From an uncultured Pirellula sp. (GTDB lineage Bacteria > Planctomycetota > Planctomycetia > Pirellulales > Pirellulaceae), in assembly GCA_903892355.1 (NCBI GenBank), contig CAITIE010000036.1:1-46458 (forward strand): DNA of 46,458 nucleotides, read 5' to 3'. A program made the position numbers and the translations under genes. The notes beneath the pieces are model-generated. The model saw only the letters and a list, made by a program, of their open reading frames with translations. It was not told where the DNA came from and did no database searches. Within the stretch, counting starts at the first letter, position 1. Every line of letters begins with the position of its first letter. This document shows positions 1 through 8,638 of the stretch, piece by piece.

Positions 1-390
1 ATTTCCTGCCTTTTAGGCTTCGCGATTTCAGGGATGGGGCAGTGGCTCGCAGCCAACGAATATCCTCCGGAATTATTTGCACCGCGAGGCGTGCTTAAGT
101 TCCCTCACGGATCAACGTTGCATGCCATACAGACGCTCGCAGTTTTAGCATGGCTCTGCCAATTGCTGAGAATCCCCGATTCGGTCCGGGTGATCTGGTT
201 CGCCATATTCGCCCATTCCTTTTGGCTGGCGTACTCCTTGATTCAAACATTCCGAGGGAGAGACCGAGCGGAATTGGACTCGGTGGGAATTGCACTTATC
301 GGACTTACGCTCGCAGCATCGATAATGGTTGCTCTTCCAGTCTTACAAGGCACGCGAACAGCGTTAGCCCGACGAATCCCTCGCGTGTGA
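1..390 (+). CDS. Integral membrane protein, C-terminal part (5' end outside window)
   Basis: The reading frame is open from the first base to the TGA at 388-390, so about 129 C-terminal residues are visible and the true start lies outside the window. There are internal ATGs, but the frame continues upstream of them. Three hydrophobic stretches look like membrane helices: around LHAIQTLAVLAWLCQLL, VRVIWFAIFAHSFWLAYSLI and VGIALIGLTLAASIMVALPVL. The C-terminus is short and basic (RTALARRIPRV). I recognise no family. It converges on mqnC with a 56-base gap. Function unknown. Confidence 0.6.
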   Translation: MSCLLGFAISGMGQWLAANEYPPELFAPRGVLKFPHGSTLHAIQTLAVLAWLCQLLRIPDSVRVIWFAIFAHSFWLAYSLIQTFRGRDRAELDSVGIALIGLTLAASIMVALPVLQGTRTALARRIPRV

Positions 391-446
391 TCACGCATCC
401 GCACGATGGATTGATCCTGCACTTTGGCTCATCGCTCTGCCGTTGA

Positions 447-1613
447 TTACGGAACTACCAATTCGACAATAGGAGATTTTGGCTGCTCTTCGCGAGCGCG
501 ATTAGCTGCGATTGCTTTCTGCTCCAACTCCTCGCCAACCCATTGGTACCTAACATCCCGTTGCCGTGGGATGTAGCCAAGCTCCGAGATTGCATTTCGA
601 ATTTGATCGAGCGTCAAGAAGTGTACGGTCCCAGCTTCGGCAACTACGTTTTCTTCGAGCATCAACGATCCCATGTCGTTTGCCCCGTAGAGAAGCGCTA
701 ACTGACCGATCTTTAAGCCCTGCGTAACCCAACTGCTTTGGATGTTCGGTACGTTATCGAGGAACAATCGCGAGACAGCTTGGTTTTTCAAATACTCGAA
801 CGAACCAGCAGGTGGGATGTGAGACATTTCGGTATTGTCCGGCTGGAACGTCCAGCAGATGAATGCTGTAAACCCGGCCGTCTCATCCTGAAGCTGCCGA
901 ATGCGGTCGAGATGCTCGACCCGTTCGGCGAGTGTTTCAGCGTGACCAAACATCATCGTGGCCGAGCTGACGCCACCCATCTTATGCCAAACCCTCATCA
1001 CGTTGAGCCAATCGTCCGTCATCACTTTGCCTCGCGTGATCGCAGACCTTACTCGATCCACCAGGATCTCGGCGCCGCCACCTGGGATACTTCCCAAGCC
1101 GGCGTCCTTCAAGCGGCCCAAAACCGTCTTGATAGGAAGCTTGTTCACTTTGGTAAAATGATGCAATTCGGGTGGGCTGAAGCCGTGAATATTGACCGAA
1201 GGAAAATGGCTCCGGATATCTCGCAACAGCTCCTCGTACCACTCCAACGTGAAGTTTGGATGCAGTCCACCTTGCATCAAAATCTGATTCCCACCCAACT
1301 CCACGGTCTCGCGGACTTTGGCAAGAAGCACTTCGCGAGGCAAGACATACCCCTCGGGACTCTTGGGCGTACGATAGAATGCACAGAAATCGCAGACAGC
1401 TGTGCAGATGTTGGTGTAATTGATGTTCCGATCGACGTTGTAGGTTCGGTAAGGCTCTGGATGAAGTCGCAACGTCACTTCATTTGCGGCGCGACCTATG
1501 GCAGCCAAATCATTGCTTTCCAATAGAGTCAGCGCGTCTTCGGTTGATAGTCTCTCCCCTTGTACTGTTCGCTCGAGGATCGGACCGATGCATGAATTGG
1601 TGCGGAATATCAT
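447..1613 (-). CDS. mqnC: Cyclic dehypoxanthine futalosine synthase (MqnC), radical SAM
   Basis: Radical SAM enzyme of the futalosine menaquinone pathway. It cyclises dehypoxanthine futalosine to the cyclic intermediate in the cytoplasm. The CX3CX2C cluster motif (NICTAVCDFCAFY) lies at about residues 70-77, preceded by the RNINYTN signature that favours MqnC over MqnE. QGGLHP and a C-terminal MMFGHAET region also fit the family. The product from ATG 1613 is 388 residues, the usual length. A GTG at 1682 would add 23 residues and overlap mqnA by 14 bases, but that extension (rich in Ser and Thr) does not look conserved. It lies downstream of mqnA on the same strand and is probably cotranscribed with it. 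No strong Shine-Dalgarno is seen. Family call is confident; the start is less so. Confidence 0.93.
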   Translation of the reverse strand: MIFRTNSCIGPILERTVQGERLSTEDALTLLESNDLAAIGRAANEVTLRLHPEPYRTYNVDRNINYTNICTAVCDFCAFYRTPKSPEGYVLPREVLLAKVRETVELGGNQILMQGGLHPNFTLEWYEELLRDIRSHFPSVNIHGFSPPELHHFTKVNKLPIKTVLGRLKDAGLGSIPGGGAEILVDRVRSAITRGKVMTDDWLNVMRVWHKMGGVSSATMMFGHAETLAERVEHLDRIRQLQDETAGFTAFICWTFQPDNTEMSHIPPAGSFEYLKNQAVSRLFLDNVPNIQSSWVTQGLKIGQLALLYGANDMGSLMLEENVVAEAGTVHFLTLDQIRNAISELGYIPRQRDVRYQWVGEELEQKAIAANRAREEQPKSPIVELVVP

Positions 1614-1668
1614 GGATAGTGATAACGTCAAAAAAGGCGAGGCGAGAGTTTCAGTAGCAGACGACCGT

Positions 1669-2721
1669 CTAGTGCAGCACACCTTCAGGAACCAAACGTA
1701 AAGCTTGACACCGGCGGTGGAACTCCGCTAGCCCCGCACGCTCATCCGGCCCCAATCGGAACCTCAAAAACTCGGTCAAATAATCCCGGCACTCGGCTTC
1801 GGAGAGCCCATACCGACCCGCATGCAGTCGGACAATTTCTTCGATATTCGCACAGCCAGCGTCGCGACTCTTCTCGAGCACGGCCTCCAAAGCGGGCGTC
1901 GCAAACGAGTTGCTTCGGGCAACCCATCGAGCGAAAACAAATGGCAACCCGGTCTCTCGGAACCACTCTTCTCCGAGATCCCAATCGGAACCAAAGTCCT
2001 CGCGAAAGCGTTCCGGCTTCATCGCCCGATCGCCGATCACGAGCACTGCATCCGCATCCACTGACTGAGGAGCAATCCCCATCGGCAGCGGCGTAGTCTC
2101 AGGAACAAATTGGAACCGGGAATGGAATAGGATTTTCGAGAGCGCTATGCTCGTTCGGGAGCCTTCATCGACGGCGAGAGTGCGCACCTCGCTAGGAGCC
2201 TTCCGAAAGAGAATCCTCACCGACCATACCGGGCCGCGGCACGCGATCACCGCATCCGATACACCTTGGTATCGGTCAAGGTTTTGAAAGTACTCGACGA
2301 CCGGAATCAAACCGACATCAAGCGATTCGTTTTCCAGTTCCGCAGCAAGCCGACTCGGCAGTTCCAATCTCAAGGAACCCGCTGGAGAGTCGTTCGAGGA
2401 ATCAGTCGCGGCATCGGCGTCCTTCGCAAGCCGGTCCAATAGCGAATAAATCAGCGGTTTGGTGTTCAAGTAGGCCACCGCGCCGATTCGCACAAAGAGC
2501 GGGCCAATGCTCTCCTCGCGCTCGCCTTCTCGGGGGTTCTCCGAGCGGCTCAAGAGCCCATCCCCGAAATTCCAACCGCTGTCACCACCATTCCCGCTCC
2601 CACGATAACCAGCCCCCACCGGTGCGGTCTGAGACGCAACGGATCCGTCGATCGGAAGCGGTGCCTCATTGACCGAGTGCTTTGGAGCAGCTTTTCGCGT
2701 GGAAAGAGTATCGATAGCCAT
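1669..2721 (-). CDS. mqnA: Chorismate dehydratase (MqnA) with long N-terminal extension
   Basis: First enzyme of the futalosine pathway, a periplasmic-binding-protein-like fold that dehydrates chorismate to 3-enolpyruvylbenzoate. Family hallmarks are RIGAVAYLNTKPLIY at about residues 77-91, the GSRTSIALSKILF segment and DAVLVIGDRAM. MqnA proteins normally begin almost at the GAVAYLNT motif. Here about 75 residues precede it, rich in Gly, Ser and Pro with no hydrophobic core, so it is not a signal peptide. No ATG lies between the annotated start and the conserved domain, so either the extension is real or an alternative codon is used. It sits between the fabH-like gene (98 bases upstream) and mqnC (55 bases downstream of its stop), suggesting one transcript. 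Confidence 0.9.
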   Translation of the reverse strand: MAIDTLSTRKAAPKHSVNEAPLPIDGSVASQTAPVGAGYRGSGNGGDSGWNFGDGLLSRSENPREGEREESIGPLFVRIGAVAYLNTKPLIYSLLDRLAKDADAATDSSNDSPAGSLRLELPSRLAAELENESLDVGLIPVVEYFQNLDRYQGVSDAVIACRGPVWSVRILFRKAPSEVRTLAVDEGSRTSIALSKILFHSRFQFVPETTPLPMGIAPQSVDADAVLVIGDRAMKPERFREDFGSDWDLGEEWFRETGLPFVFARWVARSNSFATPALEAVLEKSRDAGCANIEEIVRLHAGRYGLSEAECRDYLTEFLRFRLGPDERAGLAEFHRRCQALRLVPEGVLH

Positions 2722-2819
2722 GGTTTGTTCCTTGCGCTATCAACCGCGGAAACCACCTGCCGGATAACTCGTTGGCCGGCGATCAAGACTTTAAAAATTC
2801 CCATCATGGCGGCTAGGCC

Positions 2820-3812
2820 TTACGTTCGCCACACGCATCCGGCCCAGGACCAGCCGACACCAAACCCGACGAGCAAATGGGTGGATCCGGGGCAGACTTT
2901 CCCCTCACGCCGCAGGTCATCGATGAGGATCGGAAGGGTCGACGACACGGTGTTTCCGCGGTCGTAGAGTCGAATCGGGAGACGCTCATCGTCGACTCCG
3001 ACCGCCTTCTGCAGCAACTCGAGCATTTTGCGGGTCGCCTGGTGCATCAACAGCAAGTCAATCTGAGACATATCAACCTTTGCTTTCTCCAGCATGTTTC
3101 GGATCAACTGTGGGATAGCGACCACGGTAAAGTCCATCAGGCTCGGTCCGTCCATGTAGAGTCGGCTCGCCCAGCGTTTGCGTCGTCGAGGCACAATCGC
3201 ATCCTCGGAGCACCGTGCCCCTCCTTGGCTGACGATCAGCGTGTCGGCACCTTTACCGTCGGTGCCAAACTCAAAACCGATCAATCGCGGCGTATCGACC
3301 GCTTCGATCAATGTGGCTGCTGCGGCATCACTAAAAATTGGACGCAACGACCGGTCGTCTTTTTCGATGTACTTACTGTATGTTTCTGCAGTCACCAACA
3401 AAACCCGTTTGGCTTGCCCGCTCGCGATCAGACCTTCAGCGAGGGCCAGCCCGTAGACGAACCCGGAACACCCCAAATTGAAGTCGAGCGCACCGCAGTT
3501 GACTCGAAGTCCCAGCCGATCCTGTATCAAGCAAGCGGTTGTCGGGAGAGGATAATCCGGAGTCTGTGTGCAGAAGAGAAGAAAGTCGATCGACTCGGGC
3601 ACCACCGAATGCTCCGCGAAGAGCTTTTGACAAGCGGCGACACCCAGATCGGCGGCCGTCTCATTCGGGGCCGCCAAATACCGAGTTCTAATCCCAGTTT
3701 TCTCGACCAACTCCGGCACATGCCACTCCGGATGCTCGTCGTTCAGCTGATCGCTGGTCTCGACATGCGACGGGAAGTGAACTGCAATAGGGCCAATCTG
3801 CGCGTGCGGCAC
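2820..3812 (-). CDS. fabH: 3-oxoacyl-ACP synthase III (FabH-like ketosynthase)
   Basis: Thiolase-fold condensing enzyme of 330 residues, the usual FabH length. The catalytic triad is visible: Cys115 in LGCSGFVYGLALAEGL, His257 in LLMHQATRKM and Asn287 in DRGNTVSST. Canonical FabH condenses an acyl-CoA with malonyl-ACP to start fatty acid synthesis. The DGPSLMDF and GFGVGWSWAG segments also match the family. It heads a minus-strand group with mqnA and mqnC, so it could instead be a specialised KAS III-like enzyme; the housekeeping role is not proven by context. The upstream gap faces the PII gene and contains short tandem duplications. Confidence 0.85.
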   Translation of the reverse strand: MPHAQIGPIAVHFPSHVETSDQLNDEHPEWHVPELVEKTGIRTRYLAAPNETAADLGVAACQKLFAEHSVVPESIDFLLFCTQTPDYPLPTTACLIQDRLGLRVNCGALDFNLGCSGFVYGLALAEGLIASGQAKRVLLVTAETYSKYIEKDDRSLRPIFSDAAAATLIEAVDTPRLIGFEFGTDGKGADTLIVSQGGARCSEDAIVPRRRKRWASRLYMDGPSLMDFTVVAIPQLIRNMLEKAKVDMSQIDLLLMHQATRKMLELLQKAVGVDDERLPIRLYDRGNTVSSTLPILIDDLRREGKVCPGSTHLLVGFGVGWSWAGCVWRT

Positions 3813-3885
3813 GGTTTAGAGGTGTTGAAGAGCGGGAAAAGGATTGGTCGAGGGCCTACATCCCCCCCGACAACAGAGCAGACGA

Positions 3886-3918
3886 TCATACCGACAACGG
3901 GCTCATACCGACAACGGG
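3886..3918. repeat. 17-bp tandem duplication in divergent promoter region
   Basis: The string tcataccgacaacggg occurs at 3886-3901 and again at 3903-3918, with a period of 17. It lies between the divergently transcribed fabH-like and PII genes. Confidence 0.85.
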
Positions 3919-4006
3919 GTCCGCCCAAAAGCCCCGCAAAAATGCGGAGACCTGCGGGTCGTCGAAGTTCTTGCTAGAATACCCCACGGCCAGAACACCG
4001 CCTCGA

Positions 4007-4038
4007 TTACGACTTTTCTCATCGCTTACGACTTTTCT
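4007..4038. repeat. Direct repeat (period 19) just before the PII gene
   Basis: The string ttacgacttttct is present at 4007-4019 and 4026-4038, ending eight bases before the PII start codon. It could have arisen by local duplication and may affect the leader of the PII mRNA. Confidence 0.8.
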
Positions 4039-4045
4039 TGATGAC

Positions 4046-4372
4046 ATGAAGCAAATCATCGCGATCATCCGCCCTTTCCTCGTCGAGGAACTGCTCGACG
4101 CATTGCGACTTGCTCCCGTCGAAGCGTTGCAACTGACGGAGGTCAAAGGGTTCGGGCGTCAGAAAAGCTACTTGGATCGCTACTCTTCGAGCGAGTATAG
4201 CCAAGCATTTCTGCCCAAGGTTGAGATCAGTTTGTTCGTCGATGACCTTCGCGTGGAAGAGGTCTGCAAAACCATAGCAGACACGTGCAAAACCGGCCGG
4301 ATGGGGGATGGTAAGCTGATGGTCATCGACGTACCTACCATGGTCCCCATCTTCGACAATGATGGAGCTTAG
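4046..4372 (+). CDS. Nitrogen regulatory protein PII (GlnB/GlnK family)
   Basis: A 108-residue cytoplasmic signalling protein of the PII family, which binds ATP, ADP and 2-oxoglutarate and regulates nitrogen metabolism partners. The start MKQIIAIIRPF matches the family N-terminus exactly. The T-loop follows GFGRQKS, with Tyr46 and Tyr51 in the canonical positions (YSSSEYSQAFLPKVEI), so uridylylation at Tyr51 is possible. The B-loop reads GRMGDGKLMVIDV. The usual RIRTGE segment near the C-terminus, which contributes to nucleotide binding, is replaced by VPTMVPIFDNDGA. No amtB or glnA is adjacent. A longer frame from 3971 exists, but its extra 25 residues are unlike PII. Confidence 0.9.
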   Translation: MKQIIAIIRPFLVEELLDALRLAPVEALQLTEVKGFGRQKSYLDRYSSSEYSQAFLPKVEISLFVDDLRVEEVCKTIADTCKTGRMGDGKLMVIDVPTMVPIFDNDGA

Positions 4373-4379
4373 TAAGCTC

Positions 4380-5192
4380 TTACCTGCGGGTGGTAGCGAG
4401 CCGATCCTTTGTGCTCACATTTTGGGCCTGCACACGTTTATTCGCCTCCAATTGGATTCGAGGATCCGCAGAACTAGCTTGTGCAACACCGGACCCGATA
4501 CGGGTTGGGGACGTGCGAACAACCCGTTCGGTAGTGGTCGCCGCGCTGGTCCCACTCATTCCTGAACGGCGTTTGTGCGAGGCATTCGCATCAGGTACAG
4601 GCGTCGGAGCCGCTTGAGCTTTAGGCTTGGCCGGGGTTGGATTCGCATGCTGGACCGAGGAATGCGTCGACTCACCTTCGTGCATAACCTCACCCTCAGA
4701 AACAACCCCCTGATTGCACGAAGCACATCCGCCATGGGAACAACCAGATCCCAGTGAGCAACCGGCCCCCTGCGAGCAACCGGCCCCCTGCGAGCAACCG
4801 GAGGGTTCATAGCGATAGCCCCAAAGATCGCGCAATCGGGAATACCATGGGCGGCAACTACCGCACCCGCCGGTGTAGTCACCAGCCATCCCACACGGAT
4901 CACACGTTGGTGGTTCGCTGATATGTTCGCCCCAATAAACTTCTCCGCAGCCAGAAGTGCATCGAGTCGACGCAGCCCACGAGTGAATCTTTTGTTTCAA
5001 GTGGCCATGGCCATGAAGCAGCGGCTCCAAGCCAACCATTCCGCACTCTCCTTCGCACACTCCGGTTTGAGTCGCAGAACACGGAGTGACTCGACAACCA
5101 GGAGCACCACAATTCATTTGGACGCTACAGCAACCAACTTGGCATACAATCGCTGCAACGAGACCAATGCTCCAACGTAGAGACGCTTCCAT
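4380..5192 (-). CDS. Cysteine-rich secreted protein with GCSQGA repeats, unknown function
   Basis: A 270-residue protein with a likely signal peptide (MEASLRWSIGLVAAIVCQVGCC). The Cys-rich start could be a lipoprotein site, although the residue at -3 is Gln, so this is uncertain. The middle is full of Cys-Gly pairs and carries three GCSQGA/GCSLGS-type hexapeptides encoded by an 18-bp DNA repeat. The C-terminal third is low complexity and rich in Pro, Ala, Ser and Thr. The ATG at 5192 is preceded by a G-rich run and four A residues, which fits a ribosome site; a frame from 5324 would add 44 residues that bury the signal peptide. It converges on PII with only seven bases between stops. Metal binding or an envelope role is possible but not shown. 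Confidence 0.65.
   Translation of the reverse strand: MEASLRWSIGLVAAIVCQVGCCSVQMNCGAPGCRVTPCSATQTGVCEGECGMVGLEPLLHGHGHLKQKIHSWAASTRCTSGCGEVYWGEHISEPPTCDPCGMAGDYTGGCGSCRPWYSRLRDLWGYRYEPSGCSQGAGCSQGAGCSLGSGCSHGGCASCNQGVVSEGEVMHEGESTHSSVQHANPTPAKPKAQAAPTPVPDANASHKRRSGMSGTSAATTTERVVRTSPTRIGSGVAQASSADPRIQLEANKRVQAQNVSTKDRLATTRR
4756..4801. repeat. 18-bp tandem repeat within the Cys-rich gene
   Basis: The unit gagcaaccggccccctgc occurs at 4756-4773 and 4774-4791, followed by ten bases of a third copy. It is in frame and encodes the GCSQGA hexapeptide on the minus strand. Confidence 0.9.
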
Positions 5193-5427
5193 TTTTCCCC
5201 CCCGAGAAACTGAAACTTCCATGAGCGAGCCAGCCATACCCGCTGGAACTCGATAAATTAAGAGCGCCGATCCTGAATCCCATCGCTCAACCGGTTGAAA
5301 CTCAACGCGAGCATTTGGATCCACAGCTTGATTCGGTACTGGCTCGTGGATGTTATCGACCGGAACAACCGATACAATCAGTAAATCTTGCCAGGTACAC
5401 CCTCGATGGAATTGCTAGCGAAACCAA

Positions 5428-6081
5428 ATGACCTTTGAATTAATAAAGAAATCACGGCTGGTAGCCATCATCCGCTTGGAGCGACTCGACCATGCCCAGG
5501 AATTGGTTAATGTGCTGCTCGAGGCTGGTGTGCAATGCCTTGAGTTCACCCTGACCAACCCCGACGCTCCGCGATGGATCCGTAGACTTCTCTCCGAAGA
5601 TAAGCGATTTGAAAATGGCGAGGCATGCCTCGGAGTCGGTTCGGTGCGGAACGTCGAAGAAGCGAAGTTGGTCCTTGATGCAGGGGCGCAATTTGTAGTA
5701 ACGCCGATCACCTCGGTAAAGGTGATCGAGGAGTGCGTTCATCGTAAGGTACCGATCGCGTCAGGGGCATTGACTCCCACGGAAATCGCAACTGCTTGGG
5801 ATGCAGGTGCTAACATCGTCAAGGTATTTCCGGCCAGGGTACTCGGCCCCGGTTACATCCGAGACGTACTCGCACCTCTCCCCTACATTCAATTGATGCC
5901 GACAGGAGGTGTCGATGCCTCCAACGCCGGCGAATATCTACGCGCGGGTGCGATCGCCGTTGGGGTCGGTGGACAGCTCTGCCCTGCCAACCTCGTGGAA
6001 AAGAAAGACTGGGATACGATCCTGAAATCGGCCAAACAGATCGTTGAAGCGTGCGCCTGCCCCCCCACCCCGCCCGCTTGA
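5428..6081 (+). CDS. eda: 2-dehydro-3-deoxyphosphogluconate (KDPG) aldolase
   Basis: Class I aldolase of 217 residues that splits KDPG to pyruvate and glyceraldehyde 3-phosphate; many members also act on 4-hydroxy-2-oxoglutarate. The Schiff-base lysine is Lys132 in ANIVKVFPA. Other family marks are LGVGSV, FVVTP, the PIASGALTPTEI segment and the phosphate-binding LMPTGGV followed by GVGGQL. The N-terminus is short and conserved, so the ATG is likely correct. bioA starts 22 bases after the stop, so the two may share a transcript. No other Entner-Doudoroff gene is nearby, so the exact physiological substrate is open. Confidence 0.92.
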   Translation: MTFELIKKSRLVAIIRLERLDHAQELVNVLLEAGVQCLEFTLTNPDAPRWIRRLLSEDKRFENGEACLGVGSVRNVEEAKLVLDAGAQFVVTPITSVKVIEECVHRKVPIASGALTPTEIATAWDAGANIVKVFPARVLGPGYIRDVLAPLPYIQLMPTGGVDASNAGEYLRAGAIAVGVGGQLCPANLVEKKDWDTILKSAKQIVEACACPPTPPA

Positions 6082-6103
6082 AATCCCGAAAAAAACATTT
6101 CTT

Positions 6104-7504
6104 ATGGAACCTACGAAGAAACTCTCGAACGACGATTTGCGTCATCTCGACAAAACCGTTGTATGGCACGCGTTTTCTCAGATGTCGGAATACGATGGGC
6201 TCATCATCGATTCCGCGTCGGGTTGCTGGTTAACCGATATCGATGGCAAACGCTATCTCGATGGGACCAGCGCCCTATGGTGCAACCTCTTTGGGCACCA
6301 AGTTCCCGAACTCGATGGCGCCATTCGAAATCAGCTGACTCGTGTAGCTCATGTAACCAACTTAGGCATGAGCCATCCTGCGACCATCCAATTAGCGCAG
6401 CGTTTGGCGAACTTAGCGCCCGGTGAACTGAACCATGTCTTCTTTAGTGGCGATGGAGCATCAGCCGTTGAAGTTGCGATGAAATTAGCTTTTCAATATT
6501 GGCGACAATGCGACACCCCCGCCCCAGAGCGTACGAAGTTTATCGCATTCGGGGATGCTTACCACGGAGACACTATTGGCACCGTCAGCGTGAGCGGCGT
6601 ATCGAGATTCCAATCGCTGTTTTCACCGCTGCTATTTGAGGTTCTACGTGGCCCGTGCCCCGACTCCTTCCGACGCCCCTCGGGCATGGATCCAAACCAA
6701 GCCTCCCAGTGGTACTTGTCCGAGTACCGCAAACTGCTCGAACGACATGCCGACGAGACCGTTGCTGTCATTGTGGAACCGATGATTCAAGGCGCCGCTG
6801 GTTTCGTCACACAGCCGCCAGGTTTTCTCCGTGGCATCGCCGAACTATGTCGAGAATTTGGTGTTCTTTGGATCGCCGATGAAATCGCTGTTGGGATGGG
6901 ACGCACCGGACGCATGTTCGCAATCGAGCACGAAGGAATCCATAACGAGCATTCGCTGCTGCCTGATTTTCTTTGCCTGGGCAAAGGCCTTACAGGTGGC
7001 TACCTCGCCATGAGCGCAACGTTGTGCAGCACCCGGATATGGAATGCGTTTCTAGGTAGGCACGCTGAGATGAAAACGTTTTTCCACGGGCACACCTACG
7101 GTGGCAACCCCTTGGCAGCCGCTGCTGGAAACGCCGTGTTGGACCTATTTCAAACCCAGTACTCTATGGCGAATTTGACACCCAAGATCGCTCATTTCCA
7201 AAATTGCCTAGCGCCATTGCGCGAACTTGAAATTGTCGGCGACGTTAGGCAACTGGGGATGATGGCAGCAGTCGACTTAGTAAAGAACCGCGAGAGCAAA
7301 GAGCCCTTCGGATGGGACGAACGGATCAGCGCTAAGGTTTGCAAGAGATTGCTCGACAAAGGCGTTTGGCTGCGCCCTCTCGGCAACGTCCTTCCCATAT
7401 TGCCGCCGCTGAGCATCAACGACCACGACCTCGATTTTCTCTCGCGATCCATTTTCGAATCCATAACCGAGGTACAAATGGAGTTGGGCAAGTTGGAGCC
7501 TTAA
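6104..7504 (+). CDS. bioA: Adenosylmethionine-8-amino-7-oxononanoate aminotransferase (BioA)
   Basis: PLP-dependent class III aminotransferase of biotin synthesis. It converts 7-keto-8-aminopelargonate to 7,8-diaminopelargonate with S-adenosylmethionine as amino donor. The BioA-specific N-terminal region (WHAFSQM, then LDGTSALWCNLFGH) is present. The PLP features are SGDGASAVE, DAYHGDT, ADEIAVGMGRTG and Lys294 in LCLGKGLTGGY, followed by HGHTYGGNPLA. The start MEPTKKL at 6104 gives 466 residues and leaves 22 bases after eda; an earlier in-frame start at 6044 overlaps eda and adds Pro-rich sequence. No other bio gene is in the window. Confidence 0.95.
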   Translation: MEPTKKLSNDDLRHLDKTVVWHAFSQMSEYDGLIIDSASGCWLTDIDGKRYLDGTSALWCNLFGHQVPELDGAIRNQLTRVAHVTNLGMSHPATIQLAQRLANLAPGELNHVFFSGDGASAVEVAMKLAFQYWRQCDTPAPERTKFIAFGDAYHGDTIGTVSVSGVSRFQSLFSPLLFEVLRGPCPDSFRRPSGMDPNQASQWYLSEYRKLLERHADETVAVIVEPMIQGAAGFVTQPPGFLRGIAELCREFGVLWIADEIAVGMGRTGRMFAIEHEGIHNEHSLLPDFLCLGKGLTGGYLAMSATLCSTRIWNAFLGRHAEMKTFFHGHTYGGNPLAAAAGNAVLDLFQTQYSMANLTPKIAHFQNCLAPLRELEIVGDVRQLGMMAAVDLVKNRESKEPFGWDERISAKVCKRLLDKGVWLRPLGNVLPILPPLSINDHDLDFLSRSIFESITEVQMELGKLEP

Positions 7505-7666
7505 GCTTGAGGGCCGGGTGGAGGGACGACATAACCGCTCGCTCCAAGGGCCCTGATCATAACTAGCATCGGGGGAGAGTGGGTTCACACGTCCAGTCGA
7601 CACTTGCTCACACGCGTGGCTCAGATTCGATTCGCGATTGGAATCGCTGCGACGTTGTTCTATCGA

Positions 7667-8638
7667 CTACTGACCAAAGAAAACTTTTTCGGCAGTGCCC
7701 GACAGGATCAGCTTCTTTTCATTCATGTTCAGAAAATCCGCTCGGTCGCGAAGAAGCTCCACCGAGGCACCGTAGGTATGAGGCGCGTCGACTTGATACG
7801 GGCAGTCCGAGGCCCACATTAGTCGCTCTGCACCATATGCATCCTTGAGCCTCCGAATCATTGGCAACAGATCGGCATACGGTGCTTTCTTTGCACCCAG
7901 CGCATAGAATGCGGAGGTCTTTACATAAACCTTAGAATATTTTGCCAGCCGACACAAAGCATTCAATTCATCTTCTTGAACGGTACCCCGCATTCCGATC
8001 CGCGAGAAGTGATCGATGACCACGGTCGTCTTCGGATACCGCTCGCAAAGCTTTTCGATTCCCGGAATTGCATCGGGATCCGAAAGCATGCACATGGCTT
8101 GCCCCGTCTCAGCACCGTGTTCAAACATGGTATGGATTCCCTTCGAGGTTTGCCATTGCATCACGTTGGCCCGGTTTGCATAAAGACGGTATCCACGAAC
8201 GCCTCGCTTTCGCAGATCGGTCATGGTCCCTTTCACATCGCTCTTATCATGATCAATGACGGCAACACCCGAAAAGATCCCCGGGAACTTTTCGATGCAA
8301 TCCAGCATGTACGTGTTGTCGAATCCGAAAAAATTCATCTGGATTAAAACAATGCGTGCCACTTGGAGCGGCCGGCAATGGCTGAACAGTTCGTCCGGTG
8401 TGAACGACGCAGGCACAACATCTTTTTCGCTGAACTCCGACGCGAGTGGGTACAGCGTCCCAAACTTTGGCCAAACGTGAACGTGAGCATCGATGATCGA
8501 GTCCGACGCAGGTACTGGCGCGGCGGGATCTACGGTTGAAGGGTTCCCGAAAAGATTTGCGGGGCGAGCGACAACCGCAGATGCAAGTGCCAGCCAATGC
8601 CGTCGAGTGATCGAAAGGTAATCATGATTCTTCTTCAT
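7667..8638 (-). CDS. Tat-type exported amidohydrolase-family protein (TIM barrel)
   Basis: A 323-residue amidohydrolase-2-type metal-dependent hydrolase. The N-terminus TRRHWLALASAVVA resembles a twin-arginine export signal, so the enzyme probably works outside the cytoplasm. Metal and active-site motifs are DAHVHVW near residue 50 (HxH), VIDHFSRIG at mid-length and MWASDCPY near the C-terminus. Family members hydrolyse or decarboxylate small cyclic or aromatic acids and lactones; the substrate here cannot be read from sequence. Its start overlaps the M20 gene stop by four bases (ATGA), so it is the last gene of the five-gene polyketide operon. A lactone or ester of the polyketide product is one conceivable substrate, but this is inference. 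Confidence 0.82.
   Translation of the reverse strand: MKKNHDYLSITRRHWLALASAVVARPANLFGNPSTVDPAAPVPASDSIIDAHVHVWPKFGTLYPLASEFSEKDVVPASFTPDELFSHCRPLQVARIVLIQMNFFGFDNTYMLDCIEKFPGIFSGVAVIDHDKSDVKGTMTDLRKRGVRGYRLYANRANVMQWQTSKGIHTMFEHGAETGQAMCMLSDPDAIPGIEKLCERYPKTTVVIDHFSRIGMRGTVQEDELNALCRLAKYSKVYVKTSAFYALGAKKAPYADLLPMIRRLKDAYGAERLMWASDCPYQVDAPHTYGASVELLRDRADFLNMNEKKLILSGTAEKVFFGQ

Noticed and set aside
383-396. Terminator between the first gene and mqnC
   Set aside because: A five-base stem with a four-base loop exists at the stop codon, but no T-run follows.
738-1526. Plus-strand frame antisense to mqnC
   Set aside because: The radical SAM motif identifies the minus-strand gene; the shadow has no motif.
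2877-3977. Plus-strand frame (366 codons) antisense to the FabH-like gene
   Set aside because: The FabH triad is unambiguous on the other strand, and this translation shows no domain.
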